NCBI GenBank assembly: GCA_964489645.1
Contig: CAZAZT010000108.1
Coordinates: 1 to 13,145 of the forward strand
Source of the DNA: JBEEPE01 sp964489645
GTDB lineage: Bacteria; Verrucomicrobiota; Verrucomicrobiia; Chthoniobacterales; Chthoniobacteraceae
Reading direction: 5' to 3'
Length of the DNA: 13,145 nt
The position numbers and the translations under genes are program-made. The notes beneath the pieces are model-generated. The model ran no database searches and had not been told where the DNA came from. It worked only from the letters and a program-made list of their open reading frames with translations. Shown one piece after another: positions 1 through 8,154 of the stretch. The first letter of the stretch is position 1, and each line of letters begins with the position of its first letter.

Positions 1-28
1 TCAAAAAGATTCACCTCATCCACTTACG

Positions 29-1268
29 ATGCCCTCTATTCTCCCCCTCCTGCTGGCATTGTCCTGTCTGTGCACCCTTCCCACGCTCGCAACGGATCGG
101 CCCAATATTTTGCTCATCGTCGCCGACGACCTCGGCTGGTCCGACGTCGGCTGGCACGGTGGGTTCGCCAAAACGCCTCGCTTGGACGCGTTAGTGAAAG
201 AAGGTGTGGAGTTGGACCGCCATTATGTTCAACCAGTGTGCACTCCCACGCGGACTGCACTGATGAGCGGACGTTACCCTGGTCGCTTCGGGCCGCACAC
301 CCTCGCACCATCGAATCTGCGGGCCATGCCGCGTGGTACGACAACACTCGCGTCCTCGCTACAGTCGCTGGGTTATTCGACGGCGATGGCGGGCAAATGG
401 CATTTGGGTGCACGGCAGGAGTGGGGACCACAACACTACGGGTTCACTCGAAGCTACGGCACCATGACGGGCGCCGCCGACCCGTGGACCCATAAGTACC
501 GAAAAGGTGAACTCGAGGATACTTGGCATCGCAACGGAGTGCGGCTCGATGAAGTGGGCAATGCGACAGAGCTTGTTGCTGACGAGGCAGTCAGATTCAT
601 CGAGGAGAACCGGGCTCCATGGTTTGTCTATGTTCCTTTCCACGCGGTACATACGCCGGTTGATGCACCCAAGGAGTACAAGGCGCTGTACGACGGGGTC
701 CTATTTGACCGCGACCCAGAGCGGCGAGATTCGCGGCTTCGGATCGCCGCGATGGTGAGTCAGCTCGACGCGAAAGTGGGTCAGTTGATGGATGCGGTGG
801 AACGGACTGGGCAACGCAACCGGACCCTCGTCGTCTTCACCAGTGACAACGGCGGGATCGAGTCGTTGAAGAACGCTTACGTGGGCGAAGTGGGCCACTC
901 CCCGCTGAACAGTGAGAACGATCCGTTGAGAGGCCAGAAGGGCACCCTTTACGAAGGGGGCACGCGGGTATGCGCATTCGCGAACTGGCCAGGCAAGCTC
1001 GCTCCGCGCAAGCACACTGGTCCTATGCACGCAGTGGATTGGTTCCCAACACTTGCAGCCGTGGCCGGTTTCAAACCGGATTCCGACCTCCGATGGGATG
1101 GAATCAACCAGTGGCCTGCACTCACCAACGCGCAACCCTCGGACCAACGACGTCCGATTTACATCGCGATGACAAACGGACAGAGCCTCCATCAGGGTGA
1201 ATGGAAGCTCATCCGAACGAAAAATCGCACCGAACTCTTCCACATCGCCTCGGATCCCTTCGAGAAGC
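29..1268 (+). CDS. Exported type I (Cys-type) sulfatase, 3' end lost in gap
   Basis: This is a formylglycine-dependent sulfatase that hydrolyses sulfate esters, probably on sulfated polysaccharides, outside the cytoplasm. The start at 29 gives a hydrophobic signal peptide of about 21 residues. Visible landmarks are metal-binding D33-D34 in VADDLGW, the CTPTR signature with C71 as the residue converted to formylglycine and R75, K123 and H125 in GKWHLG, H208 in FHAVHTP, D273-N274 in TSDNGG, and K304 in RGQKGTLYEGG. The overall pattern is closest to arylsulfatase B-like S1 enzymes, but the substrate cannot be told. The first 413 residues are present. The coding sequence runs into the N-gap just after LFHIASDPFEK, so the last few dozen residues and the stop are missing. 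It faces a second sulfatase across the gap. No clear ribosome binding site is seen in the 28 bases upstream. Seen: motifs. Inferred: substrate class. Confidence 0.93.
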
Positions 1269-1368
1269 NNNNNNNNNNNNNNNNNNNNNNNNNNNNNNNN
1301 NNNNNNNNNNNNNNNNNNNNNNNNNNNNNNNNNNNNNNNNNNNNNNNNNNNNNNNNNNNNNNNNNNNN
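1269..1368. other. Assembly gap, 100 N, between two convergent sulfatases
   Basis: A run of exactly 100 N marks a scaffold gap, probably of arbitrary length. Each flank ends inside the C-terminal part of a sulfatase gene, one on each strand, so the real sequence must contain at least the two missing gene ends. Unlike the second gap, the flanks here share no duplicated sequence that I can see, so this looks like genuinely missing sequence. Any reading frame drawn across it is meaningless. Confidence 0.97.
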
Positions 1369-2694
1369 CTTCATGCGGGCCACCACGTCTGGGTGCGTCG
1401 CACTCGCGTCGCTCGCTTCGGCTCTGTCGTTGACGAGGTCGTACAGAGCGCACCGCTCACCGGACATATCCGTGAGAAGCTTCCAGCGATCTTCCCGCAT
1501 GGCCCACGCGGCCCAAGTATCCTCGCCCTTGCTCACATCATAGTGTTTCCAGAACAGCGGCTTGGTGCGCGCAACGGGTCTGCCCAGCAACGCTGGAAGC
1601 AGGTTTTCACCGTCACCCTGATAGTCGACTGGGATCGAGGCTTCGGCTGCCGCGCACAGGGTGGGTAGCAAGTCGACGGCGGACAGGACCGTTTGTCGGT
1701 CTTTGCCCCCTGCAGGGACTCGGGACGGCCAGCGGACGATGAAGGGCACACGAACGCCGCCCTCGAAGAGGTTACCCTTCCGGCCGCGCAGACCTCCCGT
1801 CGAACCAACGCTGTAAAAGAGGTCGAACCCCTTCTTCACGTCGCCGTCCGTGGGCTGGGCGATGCGATCTCCAGCGGCCACTGGGTGCCCGGCTGGGCCG
1901 TTGTCGCTCGAGAAGATGACGATCGTGTTGTGGTCCATGCCATTCTCCTTCAGCGCATCCATGATGCGGCCCACGTTGAGATCGGCCTCGCGGAGCACTG
2001 CGGCGTAGACTTGGCGGCGCGGATCGAGGTGCTTGAAAGCCTCGAGCGAGTCCTGCGAGGGAATGTGCATGGTGTGGGATTCATGGAGCCACACGTTCAT
2101 GTAGAACGGCGGTCCGCCCTTTAGCCTGCCAATGGCTGCGGCAGCCTCCACGCCGATATCGTGCAGGCCGATACTTGGCCCAGGTCCATGATAAACCTTG
2201 GATTCCTCGATCCCGTAGGCAGACATCGGCGGTGCGTCAGGCGCAAGGCGCTGAGTGGCGCCCATGTGCCATTTTCCGAAATGTAAGGTCCGGTAGCCAG
2301 CCGCTTTGAGAATTCTGGGAAGTGTTGGCGCTTCAGGGTCTAGCCAGTCGGGCATGGTCCCCGTTTTCTTCGGTCCGAGGGTTTGGCTGTTAAAGACGTT
2401 GTTCACGCCGTAGCGCGAAGGGAATCGCCCCGTCATGGCCGCAACTCGGCTGGGTGAACAGACTGGACTCAGGACATTGAACTGCGCGAAGTCCATCCCT
2501 TCGGCTGCCAATCGATCGATGCGCGGCGTCTTGATCCAGTCCTCAGCCGCGTGGCAACCGACGTCTCCCCAGCCGAGGTCATCGGCATAGATGAAAACGA
2601 TGTTGGGACGGGAGGGCGCGGCGGCCCGAACAGGTGCCAAAAGGAGGGCGGCAAACAGTGCTAGAAGGAACGAAGGTGACAGCGATGGCTTCAT
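1369..2694 (-). CDS. Exported type I (Cys-type) sulfatase, 3' end lost in gap
   Basis: This is a second formylglycine-dependent sulfatase, predicted to be exported and to remove sulfate from glycans. The ATG at 2694 is chosen because it starts a good signal peptide (residues 1-25, MKPSLSPSFLLALFAALLLA then PVRAAA); the frame stays open upstream but shows nothing sulfatase-like. Visible residues are D38-D39 in YADDLGW, C79-S-P-S-R83 (formylglycine site), K141 and H143 in GKWHMG, H207 and H210 in HESHTMHIP, D264-N265 in SSDNGP, and K306 in RGRKGNLFEGG. The layout resembles N-acetylgalactosamine-6-sulfatase-like S1 members. There are 442 residues before the gap, ending at HPDVVARMK, a region normally close to the C-terminus, so only a short tail is missing. 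It differs clearly from the neighbouring sulfatase and is not a recent duplicate. Maturation would need a formylglycine-generating enzyme or anSME, neither of which is in this window. Confidence 0.94.
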
Positions 2695-2759
2695 TTTCGA
2701 GAGTCGTGTTCGAGAGCTTTTTCGGGTTGAGCGTGGAGATCGTTCTACCGCAGCGAACT

Positions 2760-3092
2760 TCACCTCCCTGAAACTAGGATGTTTGTCCGCTGAGACAACC
2801 AAGCGGTCGAACAGGACCTGCCAGAGCCGATCGCCGTAGCCAGCCCGCCACACGGCAAGAGAATGTTGAGCGACGCCCGATTTCGCGATTCGAAACTTGA
2901 TGACCTTGACGTCCCTCGACACCTCCCCAGTTCGAGCTTCACGTATCGACGCTCCGGAAGCTCCAACCAAAGATCGGTATCCAAGGTCGTGGCAGGAACA
3001 CCCTGCAAGATTGCCGCTGTCATCCCGGCAAACTGAAGCCGGATGCCAGCTGCTGTGAGCGCGTCAATAAGCCGAGCGAGCGCAGATGGGCC
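2760..3092 (-). pseudogene. Probable remnant of a nucleotidyltransferase-like gene
   Basis: Read on the minus strand from about 3092, the frame gives SALARLIDALTAAGIRLQF, then AGMTAAILQGVPATTLDTDLWLELPERRYVKL. This is the look of the N-terminal part of small nucleotidyltransferase-fold proteins common in Verrucomicrobiota: an LxRLIxALxxAGI helix followed by a TLDxDLWxxLP metal-binding strand. After about position 2945 the frame becomes rich in R and S and loses any family resemblance before stopping at 2760. No convincing ATG starts the frame: it opens inside the gene at 3020-3217, whose 3' part it overlaps. I read it as a decayed or truncated gene. The family assignment comes from memory of the motif pattern. 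It could also be a chance frame or a shorter, divergent gene. Confidence 0.45.
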
Positions 3093-3217
3093 TGGTGCAA
3101 CGCCCACCGTTCGTCGGGGGTGGCGGAGAGGCTTCGAGCGAACAGGATCCTTTCGTGCTCGCTGAGCCCGGGAACTTTTCGAAGCAACTTTTCCGTTTTC
3201 CGCCATTTTTTGTTCAC
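3020..3217 (-). CDS. Small hypothetical protein, probably the first gene of the decayed pair
   Basis: This is a 65-residue frame beginning MNKKWRKTEKLLRKVPGL and continuing SEHERILFARSLSATPDERWALHQAHLRSLGL. It is charged and probably helical, with no signal peptide or membrane segment. I recall short proteins of this type, with an ERW-x-LH-x-x-x-LRSLGL pattern, directly preceding nucleotidyltransferase-like genes in Verrucomicrobiota. Here the last 20 or so codons lie over the beginning of the nucleotidyltransferase-like frame in another register, as if a deletion had joined the two genes. The N-terminal 50 residues look like real protein, while the tail (LLTRSQQLASGFSLPG) may be out of its native frame. 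Function unknown. It could still be expressed, or be part of the same wreck. Confidence 0.45.
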   Translation of the reverse strand: MNKKWRKTEKLLRKVPGLSEHERILFARSLSATPDERWALHQAHLRSLGLLTRSQQLASGFSLPG

Positions 3218-3458
3218 GCTCTGTCAGCGTATGCCAACCCAACCACCCCGCCAACCCCGATCCATTAACCGAGGCTCTCACAAGAGCCATCCCAACAATT
3301 GGCCCTCCGTCTCTCCTCGCATTGGGAATACGGGACAACAAAGCAGCGGCTGTGAGGTGGAAGCCGGAAGAGATGAGGCGCTAGGGAAGGAATGCGTCGG
3401 AACGGATGCGGGTTTGACTGTTCGGGATGAGGTCCGAAGGATTCTCCCTTACCGCTTT

Positions 3459-4664
3459 ATGAAACTGTGCGTTCCTCTCGTCGTTTGCCTCGGGTCGTTG
3501 CTTTTGAGTACGCCCACAACCACCTTTTCCCAAACCCCTATGCCTGAAACTCCTACTGATGTGAAAGCCGCCCCCAGCGACGCCGTGAAAACCGCCTCCG
3601 GTCTCGCCTCCAAAGTCCTCTCCAAAGGCAGCGGCACTGAGCACCCCGCAGCCGCCGATACCGTGACCGTCCACTACTCGGGATGGACAACCGACGGAAA
3701 GCTGTTCGATAGCTCGGTGAAGCGCGGGGAACCAACGAGTTTTCCGCTCAACGGGGTGATCAAAGGTTGGACGGAAGGGGTGCAGCTGATGGTCGAGGGT
3801 GAGAAGCGGCGCTTCTGGATTCCTGCGGGCTTGGCCTACGGGGAGAATCCGGGCGGAGGGCGGCCGGGCGGGATGTTGGTGTTCGATATCGAGTTGATCT
3901 CGATCCAGAAGGCACCGAAGGCGCCCGATTTGAAGGCGCCCGCAGATGCGAAGCAGAATCCTTCGGGAGTCTCGTTCAAGGTTGTCCAAAAAGGGACCGG
4001 GGAAAAACTTCCGAAGCTCGAGGACACGGTGAAGGTGCAGCTCAATCTTTGGAGCCCGGAGGGTGAACTGTTGCAGAGCACCTCGCAGCAAGGTGGTGCG
4101 GTGGATGTACCGCTGGGCAAGTTCCGGATTGGCGGCCTCGCAGAAGCCATTCAGACCATGGTTTCCGGAGAGAAGAAGGTGGTTTGGATTCCTGCAAAGG
4201 TAGCCTTTGGCGGAAACGTTCCCCCGGGTGCACCCGCGAGCGGACTTGTCGTGGAGGTCGAATTGGTATCGTTCAAGGAAGGCGTTCCTGCGCCCACGGC
4301 GCCAAGCGATGTCGCAGCAGCCCCGAAGGACGCAGAGAAGACCCCTTCAGGCCTTGCATCCAAGGTGTTGAGCAAGGGCTCGGGGTCGGTGCATCCGAAG
4401 GCGACCGATACGGTGACCGTCCACTATTCGGGTTGGACGACGGACGGGAAGCTTTTCGATAGCTCCGTGACGCGGGGTGAACCGACCAGTTTCGGACTCA
4501 ACCAAGTCATCAAGGGTTGGACCGAGGGGGTGCAGTTGATGGTCAAGGGTGAGAAACGGCGGTTCTGGATCCCTGCTGGCTTGGCATACGGGGAGAATCC
4601 GAGTGGTGGCGCGCCAGCTGGGACATTGGTCTTTGATATCGAGTTGATTGAAATCGGGAAATAG
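3459..4664 (+). CDS. Exported protein with three tandem FKBP-type peptidyl-prolyl isomerase domains
   Basis: This 401-residue protein has a signal peptide (about residues 1-25) and three FKBP domains, at about 47-150, 167-273 and 297-400, each preceded by a proline/alanine-rich linker. FKBPs catalyse cis-trans isomerisation of proline bonds and help proteins fold, here presumably in the periplasm. Domains 1 and 3 keep the residues that line the FKBP pocket: in domain 1 these are Y73, F83-D84, F95, V100-I101, W104, Y127 and F142, with exact counterparts 250 residues later. Domain 2 has lost most of them (LLQS in place of LFDS, and L in place of the pocket tryptophan), so it is probably not an enzyme. 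The ATG at 3459 is preferred over upstream in-frame starts because it begins the signal peptide. The stop is TAG, and two hairpins follow. Most single bacterial FKBPs carry one or two such domains, so three in a row is uncommon. Confidence 0.93.
   Translation: MKLCVPLVVCLGSLLLSTPTTTFSQTPMPETPTDVKAAPSDAVKTASGLASKVLSKGSGTEHPAAADTVTVHYSGWTTDGKLFDSSVKRGEPTSFPLNGVIKGWTEGVQLMVEGEKRRFWIPAGLAYGENPGGGRPGGMLVFDIELISIQKAPKAPDLKAPADAKQNPSGVSFKVVQKGTGEKLPKLEDTVKVQLNLWSPEGELLQSTSQQGGAVDVPLGKFRIGGLAEAIQTMVSGEKKVVWIPAKVAFGGNVPPGAPASGLVVEVELVSFKEGVPAPTAPSDVAAAPKDAEKTPSGLASKVLSKGSGSVHPKATDTVTVHYSGWTTDGKLFDSSVTRGEPTSFGLNQVIKGWTEGVQLMVKGEKRRFWIPAGLAYGENPSGGAPAGTLVFDIELIEIGK
3600..3911 (+). repeat. Internal duplication, copy 1 (FKBP domain 1)
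   Basis: This stretch encodes residues 48-151 and is repeated 750 bases downstream. At the protein level about 90 of 104 residues are identical between the copies. At the DNA level many third codon positions differ: across VHYSGWTTDGKLFDSS every base difference I checked is synonymous. That pattern fits an old duplication held constant by selection on the protein, not a recent copy. Confidence 0.85.
4350..4661 (+). repeat. Internal duplication, copy 2 (FKBP domain 3)
   Basis: This is the partner of the stretch beginning at 3600. It encodes residues 298-401, and the linker in front (SDVAAAPKDAEKTPSG) also mirrors the linker before domain 1 (TDVKAAPSDAVKTASG). The repeated unit is therefore linker plus domain. 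Differences cluster in the loop after HP, around L97 and in the glycine-rich loop before the last strand. Confidence 0.85.
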
Positions 4665-4721
4665 CCCGTCAGGGCCGACTGCGTCCGTGCGTCGAGAGGC
4701 AGGAGCTTCTCCATCCATCTT

Positions 4722-4748
4722 GGCCGCGACTTTCACCAAGTCGCGGCC
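4722..4748. terminator. Strong hairpin between convergent genes, likely bidirectional terminator
   Basis: A perfect 11-bp inverted repeat, GGCCGCGACTT / AAGTCGCGGCC, encloses a 5-base loop (TCACC). It lies 57 bases after the stop of the FKBP gene and about 165 bases beyond the stop of the convergent heme-protein gene. There is no clean T-run after the stem on either strand, so it may act as a transcript-end stabiliser or a T-less terminator. Confidence 0.7.
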
Positions 4749-4769
4749 GCCAGCGCCACTCTGAATCGC

Positions 4770-4793
4770 GAGCGGCTTCCCTCCGGAAGGCTC
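4770..4793. terminator. Second, bulged hairpin in the same convergent intergenic region
   Basis: GAGC-GG-CTTCC pairs with GGAAG-GCTC around a CTCC loop, leaving a two-base GG bulge. On the plus strand it is followed by a short T-rich stretch (TTCATT). It lies between the 11-bp hairpin and the end of the heme-protein gene. It could serve either convergent transcript. It is weaker than the first hairpin. Confidence 0.4.
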
Positions 4794-4913
4794 TTCATTG
4801 AACAGCGGGACTCATCCGACGGATAGCCGAGTCGCCGAGTTCTCAGGCAACTCACCCAAGGGGCATCGACATCACCCGTCCCAGACGAGCCACGGGACTG
4901 ATCCAAGCCCAGT

Positions 4914-7900
4914 TCACCGAGCACCTTCCTTTGCCGTCCCAACGGACAACAGCCAGCTGATCAGCGCATCAAAATCCCCCTCGCCAATCACTTGGCCAAA
5001 CACCGCAGGCATCGGCGATAGCGACAACTCCTTATCCGAAACGATGTCCCCCTTCGCGATCCGCTGTTCGTTACCTGCGGCATCGACGAGCAACAACACC
5101 TGACCCGCCTCTCCGCGCACGTAGCCCAGCGCGGTCGCACCGCTCCGCAGCGTCAGTTCGTGCAGACGGAAATGCGTGTCCACATTCCGGCTCGGATCCA
5201 ACACATCCTCGATCAAGCGATCCGCCCCGCGATTTCCGATCCCATCCAACTGCGGACCGACCAACCCTCCTTTCCCCTGCATGCTGTGGCACACCGCACA
5301 ATGGGTCGCGAACAGCGCCGCCCCTTTGGTCACGTCAGGCTTCGCGTTGGCAAAGCGCGTACGCCGCGCATTCACCAGCGCCTCAACCTCTTTCGAAGGG
5401 GGCGCCGCCGCGACTGCAGGTGCTTTTGGAAAAAAGGCCGCAAGCCGATCGCGCAAACCGACCGACGCCGTTGCCCGCAACATCGGAGCGAGAACCCGCA
5501 AATCCTTTTCGCGCTGACCACCTCCTCGGAAAGTCGTCGTGCTGATCACCGCTGGCTCGATCCGCGAGACACCCAACCACGCATACGTGTTCCCATCATC
5601 ACCATCCACGATCTCCAACCGCGCAGTGCTTCCCTTCCACTCCGTGAGATCCCACTCCACACGCTGACACACATCGTTACCCGGCGCAGCCGCTTGGCGC
5701 ACGGAAGCGCCACCCACCACGAGGCGCACCACATTCTTCGGCGCGTCGGTCTTGGCGTCCTTCCCTCCGTGTCCGCAAATCCAGAACGACAGTTTCTGCG
5801 GCACTGCGAAATCGCGACTCCGCAAAATGCCCGTCAATCGCTCCGGAGAACGCCTCGTTTTATCCAAGCTGCTGATCACCTCGACCGAGCGGCCATCCGC
5901 GCATTTCCGTTCCTGCAGACACCACGGACTCTCCCCCGCCGGAAAGGCAGGATGCCCGTGCGGTTCCCATTGCTTGGGCTCGTCAGCCTCACCCACCAAC
6001 AATCCCTCAGCCACATCCGTCGCCCACGACAAGAACTCCGCTGGTGGCTTCAGTCCGCGCTCGAGGAGCCCATTCCAAAGGGCAGACAGCGTCTTGGGCA
6101 CTGCCGGCATCCCCACCTCCGCTCGCGCCCGAACCATGGCAGCACGCAACGTCGCCTCATCCGCGTGCCGCGCCAGATGTTCGAAGAAGCCCTCCCGAGT
6201 GGGCGACCAATGTGCCACCAAATACCGCGCTGCTTCCGAGGTCGGAACCGCCATCGCAAGATCCTGGACGATGCCCCCATCCAATGATGCAGCCGCAGCG
6301 AATCCACCCTCTTTCTGCAATGCCGCCCGAGCCGCAAGACGCAGCTGATGACGTAACTGCACATCCTCAGGATCCGCCTTCCCCAATGCCTCCACCAAGG
6401 GTCGCAACGCCTGCGCAACCGGATGTGCTGCGAACCACGCAGCCGCCGCCCGCACCACAAACGGATCCGTGTTCGAAAGCTGCTCAAGGCTTGCCTCCCT
6501 TGGAGCCGCCAGTTTCGCACGTGGCGTCTTCCCCGCATCCGCTTTGACAACGCGCCAGATCCGTCCCCGTTCTCGATCGCGTCCCGGATGATTCAACGGC
6601 ACCTCATAGTGCCCGATGATGCGGTTGTAGAAGTCGGCGATATACAGCGCATTGTCTGGCCCGACCTGAAGGTCCACCGGACGGAACCACGGATCGTCGC
6701 TGACCAAAAAATCCGGTCGCTCATTCGCTTTTGGCGTGGTCCCCGAGAACGTCACTAGGTCGCGGTTCACCCTCGACGTCACACAGTTACCAAGGAGCAT
6801 GTTGTCCTCCCACTCTGCGCCCCAGATCCCGCTATCAACGTAAGCCACGCCGCACAGCCCTGTGCTTCCATGGCTGTGCGGACACATCACCGGCGCAAAG
6901 CCCATCCCATCGTGAGGCTTCCCAAAGCTCGGATAGTAAGCACCCTGCAACAACTGTGTGATCGGGTTGCTGTGACAATCCGCGCTGTAAAGCTGCCCTC
7001 GCCGGTCCCAGCACAATCCGAACGGATTCACCTGGCCCCACGACCAGATCTCGACACGCGAGGCATCCGGACGGAACCGGAAAACACTCCCGCTGTGCAG
7101 GTCCAATGTGCTGCCATCCTTTGCCCGAAAATGGGACGTGTTATTGAACCCATGCGTCGCATAGACCCAACCGTCCGACCCCATCCGAAAACTGCTGCAC
7201 ATCCCATGCGTGTCCTTCTCGTAGCCTAACGGACCGAACAGGACCTCTCGGAGATCGCATTTCCCATCTCCATCCGTGTCAGCGAGATACCAGATATTCG
7301 GGATGCTCCATGCGATGCATCCGTCCTTATGTTCCGGACGATGCCACGGCAACACGCCGGTCGGGATGTTCAATCCATCCGCGAAATCGATCACCCGATC
7401 CGCTTTTCCATCCCCGTCCGTGTCCTCCAAGATCTTGATGGCATCGCGGCTGTCTTTCACACGCGCGCCCGTCGGATCCGACCACCGATCTTTTGCTGCC
7501 GCATACGGATACTCAACGGTGGACGCGACCCAAAGCCGACCCCGCGCATCGAACGCCATGTTGATCGGTTTGTTGATCATGGGTTCGCTCGCGAACAACT
7601 GGACGCTGAAGCCATCGGGCACCCGCAACTTCACTCGCTCCTCCTCCGGCGAGAGNNNNNNNNNNNNNNNNNNNNNNNNNNNNNNNNNNNNNNNNNNNNN
7701 NNNNNNNNNNNNNNNNNNNNNNNNNNNNNNNNNNNNNNNNNNNNNNNNNNNNNNNGGACGCTGAAGCCATCGGGCACCCGCAACTTCACTCGCTCCTCCT
7801 CCGGCGAGAGGGGCTCGGACTCGCGCACCAGACGATCCTTATCGCCCTGCCCGAAGACCGTTCCAACAAGCATCCATCCAAGAATCAAAATGGGTAAGCG

Positions 7901-7915
7901 CAGGGAAGTGTTCAT
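4914..7915 (-). CDS. Exported beta-propeller dehydrogenase-like protein with C-terminal c-type heme domain (split by a false gap)
   Basis: Removing the N-run and one copy of the 55-base flanking repeat gives a continuous 948-residue protein from the ATG at 7915. In that numbering: signal peptide 1-23, six-bladed-propeller-type domain about 43-406, helical HEAT-like region about 427-590, jelly-roll/lectin-like segment about 610-740, and a cytochrome c domain about 809-946. Heme attachment is CAVCH (C821, C824, H825), with M917 in LSPMPAVFG as a possible sixth ligand. Two DTDGDGK motifs (113-119, 161-167) look calcium-binding. This matches the Pirellula/Verrucomicrobium-type 'membrane-bound dehydrogenase' plus 'heme-binding' families, thought to oxidise sugars or alcohols and pass electrons to the respiratory chain. 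The real substrate is unknown. In the raw sequence the 155 surplus bases shift the frame, so automatic callers would split it and restart at an internal GTG (7634). The stop is TGA at 4914-4916. Confidence 0.9.
7601..7655. repeat. 55-base contig-end duplicate, left copy
   Basis: These 55 bases are identical to 7756-7810 on the far side of the N-run. They are the unmerged overlapping end of two contigs. The length, 55, is a common assembler k-mer size, which suggests how it arose. It is not a biological repeat. Confidence 0.93.
7656..7755. other. False assembly gap, 100 N
   Basis: This is a run of exactly 100 N between two identical 55-base ends. No sequence is missing: deleting the N-run and one copy of the duplicate restores the reading frame of the heme-protein gene, with residues ERVKLRVPDGFSVQLFASEP running straight through. 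Confidence 0.93.
7756..7810. repeat. 55-base contig-end duplicate, right copy
   Basis: This is the second copy of 7601-7655. It carries the codons for residues just after the signal peptide of the heme protein. Only one copy exists in the genome if the overlap interpretation is right. Confidence 0.93.
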
Positions 7916-8119
7916 CGCAGTTCAAGACTGCAGGTGGTTAAGCAAAAACTCCGCCGCCGCCGCCAAGCCCGAGGAGGGCAATGGCCCCCCCCGGACTGGC
8001 GCGCGCTGGGCGTTGCACGCTTCCATTTGGGACAGTGCGCCATCTGGGACGTTGGGAAATCGGCGACGACTCAGGGTCGGAATCGGGCTATTCAGCAGAA
8101 CATCGCTCCGAACGATTTC

Positions 8120-8152
8120 GTGAAATTGTGCAATGTCGTTGCATAATTTCAC
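8120..8152 (+). promoter_or_regulatory. Inverted repeat directly before the ATPase start codon
   Basis: GTGAAATTGTGCAA and TTGCATAATTTCAC face each other across a 5-base spacer (TGTCG). 13 of 14 positions are complementary, and the odd one would be a G-U pair in RNA, so a transcript could form a 14-bp stem. The repeat ends two bases before the ATG at 8155 and leaves no room for a ribosome binding site. Within it, CATAAT (8142-8147) resembles a -10 box and would give a nearly leaderless message. It could be an operator for a dimeric repressor, a translation-blocking hairpin, or both. The divergent heme-protein gene starts 205 bases away. Confidence 0.55.
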
Positions 8153-8154
8153 AT

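Noticed and set aside
29..1543. The left sulfatase frame continued through the N-run into the right flank
   Set aside because: The sequence after the N-run belongs to a minus-strand sulfatase. The continuation is only a frame drawn across an unknown-length gap.
3120..3458. An N-terminal extension of the FKBP protein by 113 codons
   Set aside because: The extension has no domain-like character and would bury the signal peptide. The ATG at 3459 begins a normal exported protein.
5160..6287. A 375-codon plus-strand frame opposite the heme-protein gene
   Set aside because: It is rich in Arg, His and Pro with no recognisable motif, as expected for a shadow of a GC-rich gene. The minus strand carries a clear domain architecture over the same bases.
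4914..7634. A 906-residue heme protein starting at an internal GTG
   Set aside because: This start lies inside the 55-base duplicate. The merged sequence supplies an ATG and signal peptide 42 residues upstream.
7601..7810. The 55-base direct repeat as a mobile-element target duplication or att site
   Set aside because: It lies inside one gene, has only an N-run between the copies, and collapsing it restores the frame. Contig overlap explains all of this.
7981..8154. An upstream extension of the ATPase frame
   Set aside because: The added residues show no family resemblance. The ATG at 8155 begins the usual N-terminus, about 24 residues before Walker A.
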